The notes: generated from the sequence alone by a model not told the origin. 64,000 bases of DNA from an uncultured Clostridia bacterium (GCA_934754355.1 CAKVID010000004.1:62001-126000); one strand, 5' to 3'. Positions 1-9,658 are shown, counted from the first letter of the stretch. Numbers and translations: made by a program.

Positions 1-823
1 TAATATTAGTAAACGGTGCTTGTGTACCCCAACGAGATGGAGTATTAACGCCATAAATAAAACTTTGAATACATTGTTTAACTTCTTTGTAACTCAAATT
101 ATCTATCTTAACAAATGGTGCTAGATAAGTATCAAAAGAAGAGAATGCTTGAGCACCCGCCCACTCATTTTGCATAATGCCTAAGAAATTAACCATTTGA
201 TTGCAAAGAGTAGATAAGTGACTAGCAGGCTTAGATGTAATCTTGCCAGGAACACCACCCAAACCTTCCATAATTAATTGTTTAAGTGACCAACCAGCAC
301 AATATCCAGTAAGCATACTCAAATCGTGAATATGGATATCTGCATTCTTGTGTGCTTGTTCAATTTCTTTGTCATATACTTCACTCAACCAATAATTAGC
401 AGTAATTGCTCCAGAGTTAGATAGAATTAAACCACCAACAGAATATGTAACTGTAGAATTTTCTTTAACTCTCCAATCGGCAAGATTAAGATACTTATCT
501 ACAGTTTGTTTGTAGTCCATCATTGTATTTTGGATATTTCTTACTTTCTCGTGGTCTCTTCTATATAGAATATATGCTTTGGCTACATCTTCATAGCCAT
601 TGGTCATAAGTACTTTTTCTACAATGTCTTGAATTTCTTCAACACTAGGAATTTTGTCTTCAAATTTTTCCATTAAATTAAGTTCGGTTATCTTTGCCAT
701 CTTTTTGCAATCTTTAATTTCTCCGTCACCCAAAGATATCATTGCCTTAGCAATAGCATTTTCTATTTTGCCGATATCATAATCTGCTAATCGTCCATCT
801 CTTTTTCTAACTTTAGTAATCAT
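1..823 (-). CDS. nrdD: Anaerobic ribonucleoside-triphosphate reductase, N-terminal part (cut by window edge)
   Basis: Oxygen-sensitive class III enzyme that reduces NTPs to dNTPs with a glycyl radical; cytoplasmic. Translating back from the ATG at 823 gives MITKVRKRDGRLADYDIGKI, the start of an ATP-cone allosteric domain (about residues 1-95). The catalytic barrel follows, with the family stretches NADIHIHDLSMLTGYCAGWS and GVNTPSRWGTQAPFTN. The frame is open to base 1, so the C-terminal zinc and glycyl-radical part and any nrdG activase lie outside. An AGAGGAG ribosome site precedes the start. The upstream promoter carries two NrdR-like boxes, which fits control by dNTP level. The family call is firm. 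Confidence 0.95.
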   Translation of the reverse strand, partial: MITKVRKRDGRLADYDIGKIENAIAKAMISLGDGEIKDCKKMAKITELNLMEKFEDKIPSVEEIQDIVEKVLMTNGYEDVAKAYILYRRDHEKVRNIQNTMMDYKQTVDKYLNLADWRVKENSTVTYSVGGLILSNSGAITANYWLSEVYDKEIEQAHKNADIHIHDLSMLTGYCAGWSLKQLIMEGLGGVPGKITSKPASHLSTLCNQMVNFLGIMQNEWAGAQAFSSFDTYLAPFVKIDNLSYKEVKQCIQSFIYGVNTPSRWGTQAPFTNI

Positions 824-873
824 ATAATCTCCTCTAAAATATAATTTATTAATTCAAGACACAAATACCAAAA

Positions 874-921
874 ATCGCATATATTGTGCTTACGATTTTA
901 CTATACCACTATATATTGTGG
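874..921. promoter_or_regulatory. Pair of NrdR-like operator boxes
   Basis: Box 1 (906-921) reads CCACTATATATTGTGG, a near-perfect palindrome matching the known NrdR consensus (ACACWATATATWGTGT type). Box 2 (874-889) shares the core ATATATTGTG. Their centres are 32 bp apart, three helical turns, the usual spacing of paired NrdR boxes. Box 1 lies between -35 and -10 of nrdD and box 2 just downstream. Confidence 0.75.
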
Positions 922-929
922 GTCGTCAA
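900..929 (-). promoter_or_regulatory. nrdD promoter
   Basis: On the minus strand TTGACG (929-924) is followed after 18 bases by TATAGT (905-900). A NrdR-like box fills the spacer, so a bound repressor would occlude RNA polymerase. Confidence 0.7.
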
Positions 930-990
930 ACAAAATTCGACAAAAAATAAAATAAATTTTCTTGCAAAAATATTCATATTTATAAATAAA

Positions 991-1019
991 AAATAGTCAA
1001 TTTAAAAAATTGGCTATTT
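991..1019 (-). terminator. Terminator downstream of the ROK kinase gene
   Basis: Imperfect 13-bp stem (AAATAGCCAATTT with AAATTGACTATTT on the minus strand, one mismatch) followed by a T-rich run toward position 985. Confidence 0.65.
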
Positions 1020-1058
1020 TACATTAATTTAATATTTGAACATTCAAAATAACAAAAA

Positions 1059-1955
1059 TTACTTGGCAAAAAGTACCCCGTAAATGCCAGCATCGTTGCC
1101 AAATTTAGCAATTCCAATGTCTGTTTGAGGTGCATTTGGATATCCAAAACCTTTAATTTTGCATAAATGTGCAATCTTATCAATAATTACAGGCGCATAA
1201 CTCAATCCGCCACCTATCAAAATTCGGTCTGGACGCAACAAATTACATATATCTAGTAAGTACTCGGAGAAGTCATCGGCATAATTTTGTACAATTTCAG
1301 TTGCAATTTTATCATTTTTGTTCAATGCTTCTTCAATACTGCTTGCTTTGATTATATCTTCGTCTAACAAAATAGTACTTTTACCCTTAATCATTTCTTT
1401 TGCTCTACTACTTAGAGCAATTGCCGATAGATATTTCTCAACACAACCATGCCTTCCGCAACCACAAAGAGCACCATTTCTCACAAAAGTCATATGACCA
1501 AATTCGCCCGCACCATTGCCTTCATAAATTTTGCCATTTATTACAATACTTCCCCCAATACCAGTGCCAACAGTGAGCATTACTAAATTATCTACACCCT
1601 TGCCATCGCCTAGATTAATCTCTGTTAGAGTTGCCATATCTACATCATTTTTAACTATAACATTACAATTAAATTTGTCTGCAATAATCTTCTGCAAATT
1701 GCAATTGGTTAGATTAATATTTGCACTAGCAAGAACTATTCCCTTAGATATTAGTCCAGGACAACCTATACCTATTCTTTCTAAAGTGTTACTAGATATA
1801 TTATATGATTTAATAATATTTGTAATAATCTCTTGCAATTGAGATACTACATTAGAGGTATTTGTACTGGTACTATCTTTGAATATTAATTTGTTATCTT
1901 CAAATACTCCATACTTAATATTTGTACCGCCTATATCTATTCCAATTAAATACAT
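1059..1955 (-). CDS. ROK-family sugar kinase (glucokinase-like)
   Basis: Predicted ATP-dependent sugar kinase, probably glucokinase, feeding glucose 6-phosphate to glycolysis. The N-terminal phosphate-binding motif GIDIGGTNIKYGVF and the ROK zinc signature CGCGRHGCVEKYLS are present, with TVGTGIGGSIV and GGGLSYAP in the C-terminal half; about 300 residues is normal. The start taken is the ATG at 1955, preceded by GAGGAAG. An ATG at 1976 overlaps the stop of the upstream gene (ATGA) but has no ribosome site. The gene is coupled to the ComEC-like gene upstream. Substrate specificity is inferred; ROK proteins also include mannose or N-acetylglucosamine kinases and repressors, but no DNA-binding domain is present. 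Confidence 0.88.
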   Translation of the reverse strand: MYLIGIDIGGTNIKYGVFEDNKLIFKDSTSTNTSNVVSQLQEIITNIIKSYNISSNTLERIGIGCPGLISKGIVLASANINLTNCNLQKIIADKFNCNVIVKNDVDMATLTEINLGDGKGVDNLVMLTVGTGIGGSIVINGKIYEGNGAGEFGHMTFVRNGALCGCGRHGCVEKYLSAIALSSRAKEMIKGKSTILLDEDIIKASSIEEALNKNDKIATEIVQNYADDFSEYLLDICNLLRPDRILIGGGLSYAPVIIDKIAHLCKIKGFGYPNAPQTDIGIAKFGNDAGIYGVLFAK

Positions 1956-1972
1956 ATCTTCCTCACATTTTT

Positions 1973-3145
1973 TCATGCTACAAGCATTTGTCTATTTTGT
2001 AAATATCTACCAAAAGATAAAGTACTAGGCATATTTTCCCCCGCAGTTAGATTATAAGAACAATCTTCGTTTTCTAAACTGAAAGCGAAATCATCTGCAC
2101 CAATACTTAGTACAATCTTGCCATTGGTATCATTTCTATATATTTTCATATTACTATCATAACTAGTAAGTCTATCAAGTGCTTCTTGATGTGGGTGCTT
2201 ATATTTATTGCCAAGTCCACATTGAATAACAGCATACTCAGGGTCGATTGCTCTAATAAATTCACTAGTTGTTGCATTCTCACTTCCATGATGTCCAACT
2301 TTTAGTACATCTACATTGTTTATATCGCCATAAGTCTCTACATACTCCGTCAACATCTTAACCTCCGCATCTCCAGTAAACATTATCTTCTTATTCATAA
2401 ATGTTAACATCATGATTGGAGAATAATTATTAGGGTCAGAGTATGCAATTAAATTTCTCTCGGCAATAGGTGTAAGAAAATCAAAAGTATAACTGTATTC
2501 ATTGCCACCATATATAAGTTTATTAGTAAAATCACTATCTTTATTAAATATCTCTACAGGACACCTCTCTGCATATGCAGACACCATAAAATTAGCATAT
2601 ACTTTGGTAGTTACTACATATCCGCCATCTGTCTTTGTATTGAAGTCACTTGGCAAATCTTTGCTAATATTATTATCACTATAATTATTAGGCCTGAATA
2701 TATATTTAATATCATAAGTATCAATAACCCAACTCATATTATCTACATGGTCACTATCTGCATGAGTAAGCAGTAAATAATCAAAAGTTGTAATATTTCT
2801 ATCGGTTGCAAAAGTTTGAATAGCATTTTTTGCTTTGGAATGCTGTCCGCTATCAATTATCATATTCTTGCCATCGGGCAATTCAATAATAATACAATCC
2901 CCTTGCCCCACATCTAAGAAATTTACTCTTAAATCTTGTAGACTATTTACAGTTGTAACATATCCACCTGCTTCCGACTTAAAATGTGTCTCATCTTTGG
3001 GCTTAAGAAATCTATCTAACCAACCTTGAAAATATGCGAATACAAGAAAACTAATTAATACCAGTATTAGAAATAATACTAGAAAAAAATTCTTATATGC
3101 AAATTTCTTAATATTATTTTTTTGTTTCTTCGTCATCTTTGCCAT
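1973..3145 (-). CDS. ComEC-like membrane-anchored metallo-beta-lactamase-fold hydrolase
   Basis: One N-terminal membrane segment after a Lys-rich start (about residues 20-38), then an extracellular metallohydrolase domain like the ComEC/Rec2 C-terminal domain. The family block VNFLDVGQGDCIIIELPDG, the metal motif THADSDHVDN and VLKVGHHGSENATT are clear. It lacks the multi-helix DNA channel of true ComEC, so it is a stand-alone secreted-domain homologue, perhaps a nuclease or phosphodiesterase. The start at 3145 has AGGAG eight bases upstream; an upstream in-frame start at 3241 has none. Its stop overlaps a possible start of the kinase gene. Function beyond hydrolase is not known. Confidence 0.8.
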   Translation of the reverse strand: MAKMTKKQKNNIKKFAYKNFFLVLFLILVLISFLVFAYFQGWLDRFLKPKDETHFKSEAGGYVTTVNSLQDLRVNFLDVGQGDCIIIELPDGKNMIIDSGQHSKAKNAIQTFATDRNITTFDYLLLTHADSDHVDNMSWVIDTYDIKYIFRPNNYSDNNISKDLPSDFNTKTDGGYVVTTKVYANFMVSAYAERCPVEIFNKDSDFTNKLIYGGNEYSYTFDFLTPIAERNLIAYSDPNNYSPIMMLTFMNKKIMFTGDAEVKMLTEYVETYGDINNVDVLKVGHHGSENATTSEFIRAIDPEYAVIQCGLGNKYKHPHQEALDRLTSYDSNMKIYRNDTNGKIVLSIGADDFAFSLENEDCSYNLTAGENMPSTLSFGRYLQNRQMLVA

Positions 3146-3278
3146 ACATTTATCTCCTATATATATTTTTATAAATTTTTCTAAGATTGTCAAACTAAAT
3201 ATTTGTCTTACTAAAATTTCACAAGACACAATGTAAAACATTTAATATCATAAAATTATTAATTTACAATAATTCATT

Positions 3279-3306
3279 TTGAAAATATCAAAAAAAATTA
3301 TATACT
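3279..3306 (+). promoter_or_regulatory. Candidate promoter for the nucleoside hydrolase
   Basis: TTGAAA and TATACT separated by 16 bases, about 70 bases ahead of the start codon in the divergent intergenic region. Confidence 0.45.
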
Positions 3307-3378
3307 TAATATGCATAAAGACTAAAACACTTTAAGATAAAATAACATATATATTACATATGAATTTGAGGTTTAATT

Positions 3379-4284
3379 ATGAGAAGAGAAGTAATAATAG
3401 ATGCCGACCCTGGCATAGATGATGCAATTGCAATAGCACTTGCCACTTACTCCAAAAATTTGGATATTAAATTGATTACAACTGTTTGCGGGAATGTAAC
3501 AATAGATAAGATAACTAAGAATACACTTAATTTCTTACAAGCAATAGATGTTACAAATATTCCTGTTGCAATTGGTGCTGAGAAGCCTATTGCTAGAAAG
3601 AAAGATAATTCTATTCAAGCACATGGTAAATCTGGTCTTGGAGATTGGAAATTTCCTAAATGCACATTGAAACCAATTAAAGAAAATGCAGTAGAGAAAA
3701 TGCACGAAGTATTATCTAATAGCGACAAAAAAATAATCATTATAGCACTTGGTCCTCTTACTAATATTGCAACTCTAATAAATACCTACCCGGACATCAA
3801 AGACAAAATTGATTACATTCTATTCAGCGGTGGTTTGTTACTGGATAATCAAAGTAGTAGATACTTCGGATTTAATATTCAACAAGACCCTGAGGCAGCA
3901 CAAATAGTTTGGCAAAGCGGAATTAAGATTGTTGTTTGCCCTAGCGACCATGGTCATTATGGATACTTAACTCAAGCAGAAATTGAGAAGACTAAGAAAA
4001 TGGGCAAGACCGGGGAAATGCTATACGAAATTTACAAGAGTTATAGAGATACTCATGTAACTGTTGGAATTGCAATTCATGATGCAGTTGCTGTAGCAGT
4101 GGTTTCTAATCCAGAACTTTTCAGAATGGAGAATATGTATACTCAGATTACTTATATCAAGAAAGTAAATAATTCTCTTCTAGATTTCGATGCTCACAAA
4201 ACTCCTAATACATTAGTTGCAACTAGCATGAATGTAGACAAATTCAAGAAATTATATTTCAACACTCTTAAGAGAATGCCATAA
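3379..4284 (+). CDS. Inosine/uridine-preferring nucleoside hydrolase
   Basis: Cleaves the N-glycosidic bond of ribonucleosides to release ribose and base; cytoplasmic purine/pyrimidine salvage. The calcium-binding signature DADPGIDDAIAIALA is at residues 8-22. The family features ALGPLTNIATLI and, near the C-terminus, the conserved HDAVAVA Asp loop are present. Length 301 is typical. GAGG precedes the ATG. It stands alone with its own promoter and a strong downstream terminator. Exact base preference cannot be read from sequence. Confidence 0.92.
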   Translation: MRREVIIDADPGIDDAIAIALATYSKNLDIKLITTVCGNVTIDKITKNTLNFLQAIDVTNIPVAIGAEKPIARKKDNSIQAHGKSGLGDWKFPKCTLKPIKENAVEKMHEVLSNSDKKIIIIALGPLTNIATLINTYPDIKDKIDYILFSGGLLLDNQSSRYFGFNIQQDPEAAQIVWQSGIKIVVCPSDHGHYGYLTQAEIEKTKKMGKTGEMLYEIYKSYRDTHVTVGIAIHDAVAVAVVSNPELFRMENMYTQITYIKKVNNSLLDFDAHKTPNTLVATSMNVDKFKKLYFNTLKRMP

Positions 4285-4446
4285 AAAATAAAGACTAATA
4301 ATATTTGATATTAATTTTAAACATTATTAAATTACAATATTGATAATAATATAATTATATAGATATTTATATTAATTACAATCAATTTTAATAGTTAACT
4401 ATTTTAACAATTATTAATGTTTAATATTTATAAGTGTCTAACGAAA

Positions 4447-4470
4447 AAAGATGTCAATTAAGACATCTTT
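4447..4470. terminator. Bidirectional terminator
   Basis: Nine-bp stem AAAGATGTC / GACATCTTT with a six-base loop, A-run before and T-run after. It serves the nucleoside hydrolase on + and the converging unknown operon on -. The rest of 4285-4530 shows nothing else. Confidence 0.85.
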
Positions 4471-4530
4471 TTTTTTTGTAACTACACAATTATTTAATTG
4501 TACTATCTAATAAATGATTATTTGTCATTA

Positions 4531-5442
4531 TCAAAGATTATCGAAATCACGAGTTTTCTCGTCTATCAATCCTTTCTTATCCAAATCAATAAATAATTCG
4601 TCTCTTGTCATTTCTGAGTGTAGACCAGTAACATCACACATTGCAATTTTTTCAGCAAGCAATAATGCTATTGTTTTATTTTTGTTGTTCAATTCAAGTT
4701 GGTCTTTGATAGACATATCCCTATTTGGATTAATTATATTATCATGCGATGTTTGACATTGCCCAATTCTATATTTAATATAATTTATAGCGTCATTATT
4801 ATAGCCACTTATTTGACCAATAAACTTTTGCAATTCTTCCCCATCTTCAAATAATTCGTAGTCATGAAAGCCATACAAAGCAAATTGCATTATACACAAA
4901 TCATATAGGACAGCCTCCAAACCAAATATAATGTTTGAATTTTGATTATATAAATTCTCAGAATTATATAATTTATTTGTAAGTTTAGTTAGTGCATACT
5001 TTTTTTGCTGAGCAAAATTCACATTGGCTTTAATTAGTTTATTTAGTAGTGTTTTATCTGTAAAATATAATTTTGGATTTTTCTTAATCTCTAAGAATGG
5101 CATATCCATATTATCCTGACAAATATCTTCTTTATCATCGGCTTTTATCAAATCAACAATATAAGTTATTAAATCATTTAAACTAATAGCATCACATTCG
5201 CTACTCTCATTCAAATGACTTTTTGTCTGACTTCTAGAATAAAAATGAAAATGCGGAGCAGGTGCTACACTTCTATAGTATTTATCTCTTATTCCATCTG
5301 TATTTATATTATCATGTGGTCGGCCTTTGCTATCAAATCTAAATAATGTAGCACAACCAAGTAATTCTTTTTTGTAGCCAGACCCAAGATTATATTTTAC
5401 TTGTCTATTATCTATAATAGCACTACAGAATACATCTGGCAT
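4531..5442 (-). CDS. Unrecognised protein, second of a coupled pair
   Basis: 303 residues, no family recognised. The N-terminal third has a short His-rich stretch APAPHFHF and an Asp/Glu-rich segment; the rest is mostly helical with many Asn/Lys. No signal peptide, membrane segment or clear catalytic motif is visible. The start overlaps the last 20 bases of the upstream gene in another frame, suggesting translational coupling. The frame has a stop about 25 nt upstream of this start, so a simple fusion by frameshift is not favoured. The two proteins probably act together; function unknown. Confidence 0.6.
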   Translation of the reverse strand: MPDVFCSAIIDNRQVKYNLGSGYKKELLGCATLFRFDSKGRPHDNINTDGIRDKYYRSVAPAPHFHFYSRSQTKSHLNESSECDAISLNDLITYIVDLIKADDKEDICQDNMDMPFLEIKKNPKLYFTDKTLLNKLIKANVNFAQQKKYALTKLTNKLYNSENLYNQNSNIIFGLEAVLYDLCIMQFALYGFHDYELFEDGEELQKFIGQISGYNNDAINYIKYRIGQCQTSHDNIINPNRDMSIKDQLELNNKNKTIALLLAEKIAMCDVTGLHSEMTRDELFIDLDKKGLIDEKTRDFDNL

Positions 5443-5854
5443 ATCTATATTTTTCCATACCGTCTTTGTTATGCATTGTTACTGCAAAAACAACATCAGG
5501 ATAAATATCGCTACATTTGAAAGATGTTTCTATACTTCTATTATATACACTATTACAACCTTTAATAGTAACTCTTTCTTTTCCTCTTTTATCTAACAAT
5601 ATATATTCTAGATACATATTGTCAGTTGGCAAAGCCACTCTTTCATACAAATTATCCGCTTTCCAAATTGTTCTATCCTTATATAGTTCAATAACGGATT
5701 GTTCCTTCTCGTCATAAGTAGACATATCCGGATAAATAGTCTGCAAATTCTGAGGAATATTATTGCTAGGAGATTTAACAATTCTATCATTTTTCTTTCT
5801 TTCGTTTCTAGCAATATGTTCATATAGCTCTCGAGGAATTCTTCTGTCCACCAT
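5423..5854 (-). CDS. Unrecognised small protein, first of a coupled pair
   Basis: 143 residues beginning MVDRRIPRELYEHIARNERK, soluble and basic at the N-terminus. The C-terminal two thirds look beta-rich. AGGAGA precedes the start at normal spacing. It precedes and overlaps the 303-residue gene by 20 bases. I do not recognise the family; the strong ribosome site and conserved-looking layout support a real gene. Confidence 0.6.
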   Translation of the reverse strand: MVDRRIPRELYEHIARNERKKNDRIVKSPSNNIPQNLQTIYPDMSTYDEKEQSVIELYKDRTIWKADNLYERVALPTDNMYLEYILLDKRGKERVTIKGCNSVYNRSIETSFKCSDIYPDVVFAVTMHNKDGMEKYRYARCIL

Positions 5855-5957
5855 CTCTTCTCCTGTAATTATTATATTTATTGTCGACCACTAATAAAAT
5901 TAAGAGTATCTCAAATACTTTCGTTCACATTAATAATTTATAGTAATCATAAAATTA

Positions 5958-8324
5958 TTACAATTTCAATTTAATATTATTATTTGCAAAAGTATCTATA
6001 ACTAATTTGTGGAAATTATCTATTTCATCGCCCGTCATCGTTCTATCGTCTCTACCTATTACATAATGAAGAGTGTAACTAATAGTGCCATCGCCGTTAT
6101 CAAAGATATCAAGCAAAGATACTTTGTAATTAAGTTCACTCTTAATAGATTTGGCGATATTCTCTATTTCGCTATAAAGCGTAACTTTGCTAACTAAGAA
6201 ATTGAAGTCTAGTTCGCTTTGTGGATACTTAGATACATTTTCAAACATTTGAGTAGTCTTTGGTTGTTCAATTAACTTTGTAAAGTCTATCTCACAAGTA
6301 CAAATTCCACATTTCTTATCAATAATAGCAGTCGTCTTTGGGTGAACCATTCCAATAAATCCAATACATTCTGTACCAGCATATATTAGATAATAATTAA
6401 TTGGAGAAATATACTCACAATCACACTCAGCAATCTTAAATGTAATTGGAGTAGAGACAATTTCAGTAAGAGTATATTCTAGCATTTCTTTCAAATCAAG
6501 TAGTCTATCTACATTCTCTACTTTATCATAAAGAGTTACACACAATTTCTTGTGTTCAATACTATTCCCCTTATCATCAAGTCCAATTATTGCACTTCCT
6601 ATCTCAAATACACCAAAGTTAGAAAAATCTTCTTTGTTATCAATTACTGCTTTCAATTGAGATGGAACAAGAGTACTTCTTAATTCATCATTGTACTTCT
6701 GCAAAGAATTAATAACTTTAAGATAACTAGGTGGATTAATTCCAAGTAATTTATTGGTATCATAATCATACCATAGATAAGTATGAATTTCACTTAGATT
6801 GTACTTAGTTGCAAGAGTGTATTTAATATCATACTCGTCAGCAATTTTTCTCTGCAAATCTACTGGAACAACCTCCATTAGACAACTCTTTGGCTCAATA
6901 TTATCATAGCCAAAAATTCTAGCAACTTCTTCTACAATATCTGGTTTGCCTTGTATATCTTTGGTGGCTCTAAATGTAGGCACACTTATTTCCAATTCCC
7001 CAATATCATTCTTAGTCACACCAAATTCAAGTGCTTTAAGAGTACTAACAACGAAGTCTTCGTTCATCTGTACACCAACATAATTATTGATGTAATCAAG
7101 AGTAATATTTACTTTTTTTGGTGCATAGTGGTAATTGTAAACATCGGTTATATCACTTGTAATAGTAGCACCATTATCTATGCATTTAACTAGATACATA
7201 TATCTTCTAAGCGCTATAATTGTCAATTCTGGGTCAAGAGATTTCTCATATCTAGCACTAGCCTCAGTTCTTAATCCCAAAGCAGTTGCAGTTCTTCTAA
7301 CTTTGGCTGGGTGGAAACACGCACTTTCAATTAAAACACTGACTGTACTATCTTTAATTTCGCTATCTAGACCACCCATTACACCTGCAACGGCAGATAT
7401 TTCGCCATTGCCAAGTATAACCATTGTATCTTTTGGCAATACCCTCTTCTCATTATCTAGTGTTGTAAATTCTGTATCTTTATCTACATTTTTAACTTCA
7501 ATACTACTAACAATATCATTATTGAAAGCATGCATTGGTTGTCCCAATTCTAGCATTACATAATTTGTAATATCTGCAAGCATATTAATAGAACGCATGC
7601 CTGCATAATATAATCTAATTTGCATTGTCATTGGAGACACTTTTTTAGTAATATTTGCCATTGTTGCAGATGTGTATCTATAGCAACTATCGCTATTTAC
7701 TCTAATATCCAATTTGCCTAGATTACTTGTATCATCATTACACAAATCCAATTTCTTAAGTGGTCTACCAGTTAGAGCAGATATCTCTCTTGCTATTCCA
7801 TAATGTCCCCATAAGTCTGGCCTATTGGTTAAACTTTTGTTGTCTATCTCGAATACAATATCTTCAATTGGCAATATTTTCTTAATATCGACACCAAGTT
7901 TGGTGCCTTCTTCAAATTCAAAAAGTCCACTATGGTCATCTGAAATACCAATTTCTTTGGCACTACAACACATACCATTAGAAATAACTCCACCAAGTGT
8001 TGCAGAAGAAATTGTCATTCCACCAATATTTGCTCCAATTGTTGCAAGGGGAACTATCATGCCAACTCTAACATTAGGCGCACCGCACACAATATCTACA
8101 ATTTCGTCACCTTTGTCTACTTTCAATATGTGCAATTTATTAGAATTAGGGTGGTTTTCAACACTAATAATTTTAGCGGTTACAACACCACTCAAATCTT
8201 TACCTTTCTCTTCTACGCCTTCAATTTCTGCCACTGCCAAAGTAAAAGTTTTCTTTATTAAATTCATTACATCTACTCCGTCTAAATCAACGAAGTCTTT
8301 AATCCAATTAAGTGAAATATACAT
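5958..8324 (-). CDS. pheT: Phenylalanine-tRNA ligase beta subunit
   Basis: Beta subunit of the alpha2-beta2 enzyme that charges tRNA-Phe. The N-terminal tRNA-binding EMAP-like domain (about 40-150, with HPNSNKLHILKVDKG), B3/B4 editing region (about 210-380), B5 domain (about 400-475), catalytic-like core and C-terminal ferredoxin-like anticodon-binding domain (about 695-788) are all in order. Length 788 is normal. It begins 16 bases after pheS and shares its T-box-controlled transcript. Confidence 0.97.
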   Translation of the reverse strand: MYISLNWIKDFVDLDGVDVMNLIKKTFTLAVAEIEGVEEKGKDLSGVVTAKIISVENHPNSNKLHILKVDKGDEIVDIVCGAPNVRVGMIVPLATIGANIGGMTISSATLGGVISNGMCCSAKEIGISDDHSGLFEFEEGTKLGVDIKKILPIEDIVFEIDNKSLTNRPDLWGHYGIAREISALTGRPLKKLDLCNDDTSNLGKLDIRVNSDSCYRYTSATMANITKKVSPMTMQIRLYYAGMRSINMLADITNYVMLELGQPMHAFNNDIVSSIEVKNVDKDTEFTTLDNEKRVLPKDTMVILGNGEISAVAGVMGGLDSEIKDSTVSVLIESACFHPAKVRRTATALGLRTEASARYEKSLDPELTIIALRRYMYLVKCIDNGATITSDITDVYNYHYAPKKVNITLDYINNYVGVQMNEDFVVSTLKALEFGVTKNDIGELEISVPTFRATKDIQGKPDIVEEVARIFGYDNIEPKSCLMEVVPVDLQRKIADEYDIKYTLATKYNLSEIHTYLWYDYDTNKLLGINPPSYLKVINSLQKYNDELRSTLVPSQLKAVIDNKEDFSNFGVFEIGSAIIGLDDKGNSIEHKKLCVTLYDKVENVDRLLDLKEMLEYTLTEIVSTPITFKIAECDCEYISPINYYLIYAGTECIGFIGMVHPKTTAIIDKKCGICTCEIDFTKLIEQPKTTQMFENVSKYPQSELDFNFLVSKVTLYSEIENIAKSIKSELNYKVSLLDIFDNGDGTISYTLHYVIGRDDRTMTGDEIDNFHKLVIDTFANNNIKLKL

Positions 8325-8340
8325 AACTTGTAATTCTCCT

Positions 8341-9366
8341 TTACTTTATCCTAGACTGTTGTAATTCTTTCAATTTACAACCATTCATTACTCTAATAGT
8401 ACTAATATTTTTATTCATCATTGCTAGTCTGCTTAGACCCAATCCAAATGCAAATCCCTGATACTTCTCTGTATCTATTCCGCCCATTTTTAGTACTTCT
8501 GGGTGTATCATTCCACAAGGGCATAATTCTATCCAGCCACCTTGTTTACATACCCTACAACCTTCGCCATCGCAATATGGACAAGAGCAATCCAATTCAA
8601 AACTAGGCTCAGTGAATGGGAAAAATCCTGGCCTTAATCTTACATTAATTTCTTTGCCAAATACTTCTGTAAGCATAGTTTTCATAAAGTAAATTAAATT
8701 AGCAATATTAATATTTTCGTCAATAACCATTCCCTCACATTGCCAGAAAGTAGTATCATGGCTAGCGTCCATGGTCTCATTTCTATAGCATCTTCCTGGG
8801 AATATTGCCTTAAGTGGTGCACCATATTTCTTCATAACTCTATTCTGGTTAGCCGAAGTATGAGTTCTAAGTAATTGTCCATTATTTAGCCAGAAAGTAT
8901 CTTGTGTATCTCTTGCTGGGTGGTCTTTTGGCACATTAACAGCCTCAAAGTTATTATACTCAGTCTCCACCTCAACACCATCTTCTACAATAAATCCCAT
9001 AGACCTAAATACTTCTACTACTTTTTTGGAAGCAATAGTTACTGGGTGAAGACTGCCAATAGGCTTGGAATAAGGAATTGTCAAGTCTACTTTTTTGGTA
9101 TTTTTCAATTTAACTTCTAGTAACTTTTGTTGAATACTATCTTTAATCTCTTGTATTTTGCCCTCAATCTTTAATTTAAGATTATTAACTGCTTCGCCAT
9201 ATGCTTTCTTTTCGCTAACAGGCACATCTTTAATTAATTTCAAAGCCTCAGTTAATTCTCCACTCTTACCCAAGAAATCTACTCTTAAAGAATTTAATTT
9301 CTCATCAGTATCTACGCTTTCTGCACGACTTTTGAATTTATTTAATATTTCATCTAATTTACTCAT
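8341..9366 (-). CDS. pheS: Phenylalanine-tRNA ligase alpha subunit
   Basis: Catalytic class II subunit. A coiled-coil N-terminal region (about 1-100) is followed by class II motifs: motif 1 SLHPVTIASKKVVEVFRSMG, motif 2 around FPGRCYRNETMDASHDTTFW and motif 3 GFAFGLGLSRLAMM. A Cys-rich insert CSCPYCDGEGCRVC lies between motifs 2 and 3. Length 341 is normal. Expression should respond to uncharged tRNA-Phe through the upstream T-box. Confidence 0.97.
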   Translation of the reverse strand: MSKLDEILNKFKSRAESVDTDEKLNSLRVDFLGKSGELTEALKLIKDVPVSEKKAYGEAVNNLKLKIEGKIQEIKDSIQQKLLEVKLKNTKKVDLTIPYSKPIGSLHPVTIASKKVVEVFRSMGFIVEDGVEVETEYNNFEAVNVPKDHPARDTQDTFWLNNGQLLRTHTSANQNRVMKKYGAPLKAIFPGRCYRNETMDASHDTTFWQCEGMVIDENINIANLIYFMKTMLTEVFGKEINVRLRPGFFPFTEPSFELDCSCPYCDGEGCRVCKQGGWIELCPCGMIHPEVLKMGGIDTEKYQGFAFGLGLSRLAMMNKNISTIRVMNGCKLKELQQSRIK

Positions 9367-9390
9367 ATTTATCTCCTTTAAATTTATTTC

Positions 9391-9652
9391 AAAAAAGCCC
9401 TATGATGCAAAATAACATCATAGGGACGAAATATTCTCGTGGTACCACCCTAATTCAAAAAGATTACTCTTTTCCTCAAATCTAGTCTGACTAACGCTCA
9501 GAACAACTCTCGACTGGTCATTTCCTACCAGCAACTCCAATGTGCGAAATTCAAACACTTTTTATCTTTGAAATTGCTCTCAGCCGATGGCAATTTCTCT
9601 CTGTTAAATAAGAACTAAGCATTCTACTAAATACATTATCTTCGTTTTTAAT
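9391..9652 (-). ncRNA. T-box leader (tRNA-Phe responsive) of pheST
   Basis: On the minus strand the T-box core AGGGTGGTACCACGAG lies at 9451-9436. It is followed by the terminator stem CCCTATGATG / CATCATAGGG (9425-9398) and a T-run ending at 9391. Upstream are an AGTA-like box (near 9624), a stem I arm and a plausible specifier TTC (9548-9546, Phe codon) in the context AATTTCGCACATTGG. Uncharged tRNA-Phe would stabilise the antiterminator. Core and terminator are certain; the specifier assignment is inferred. Confidence 0.93.
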
Positions 9653-9658
9653 AACCAC

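Noticed and set aside
1531..1842. Open frame antisense to the ROK kinase
   Set aside because: Shadow frame with low-complexity hydrophobic translation and no ribosome site.
5423..5442. Frameshift splitting one protein into two
   Set aside because: The downstream frame meets a TAA stop about 25 nt upstream of the overlap and there is no slippery run; coupling of two genes is simpler.
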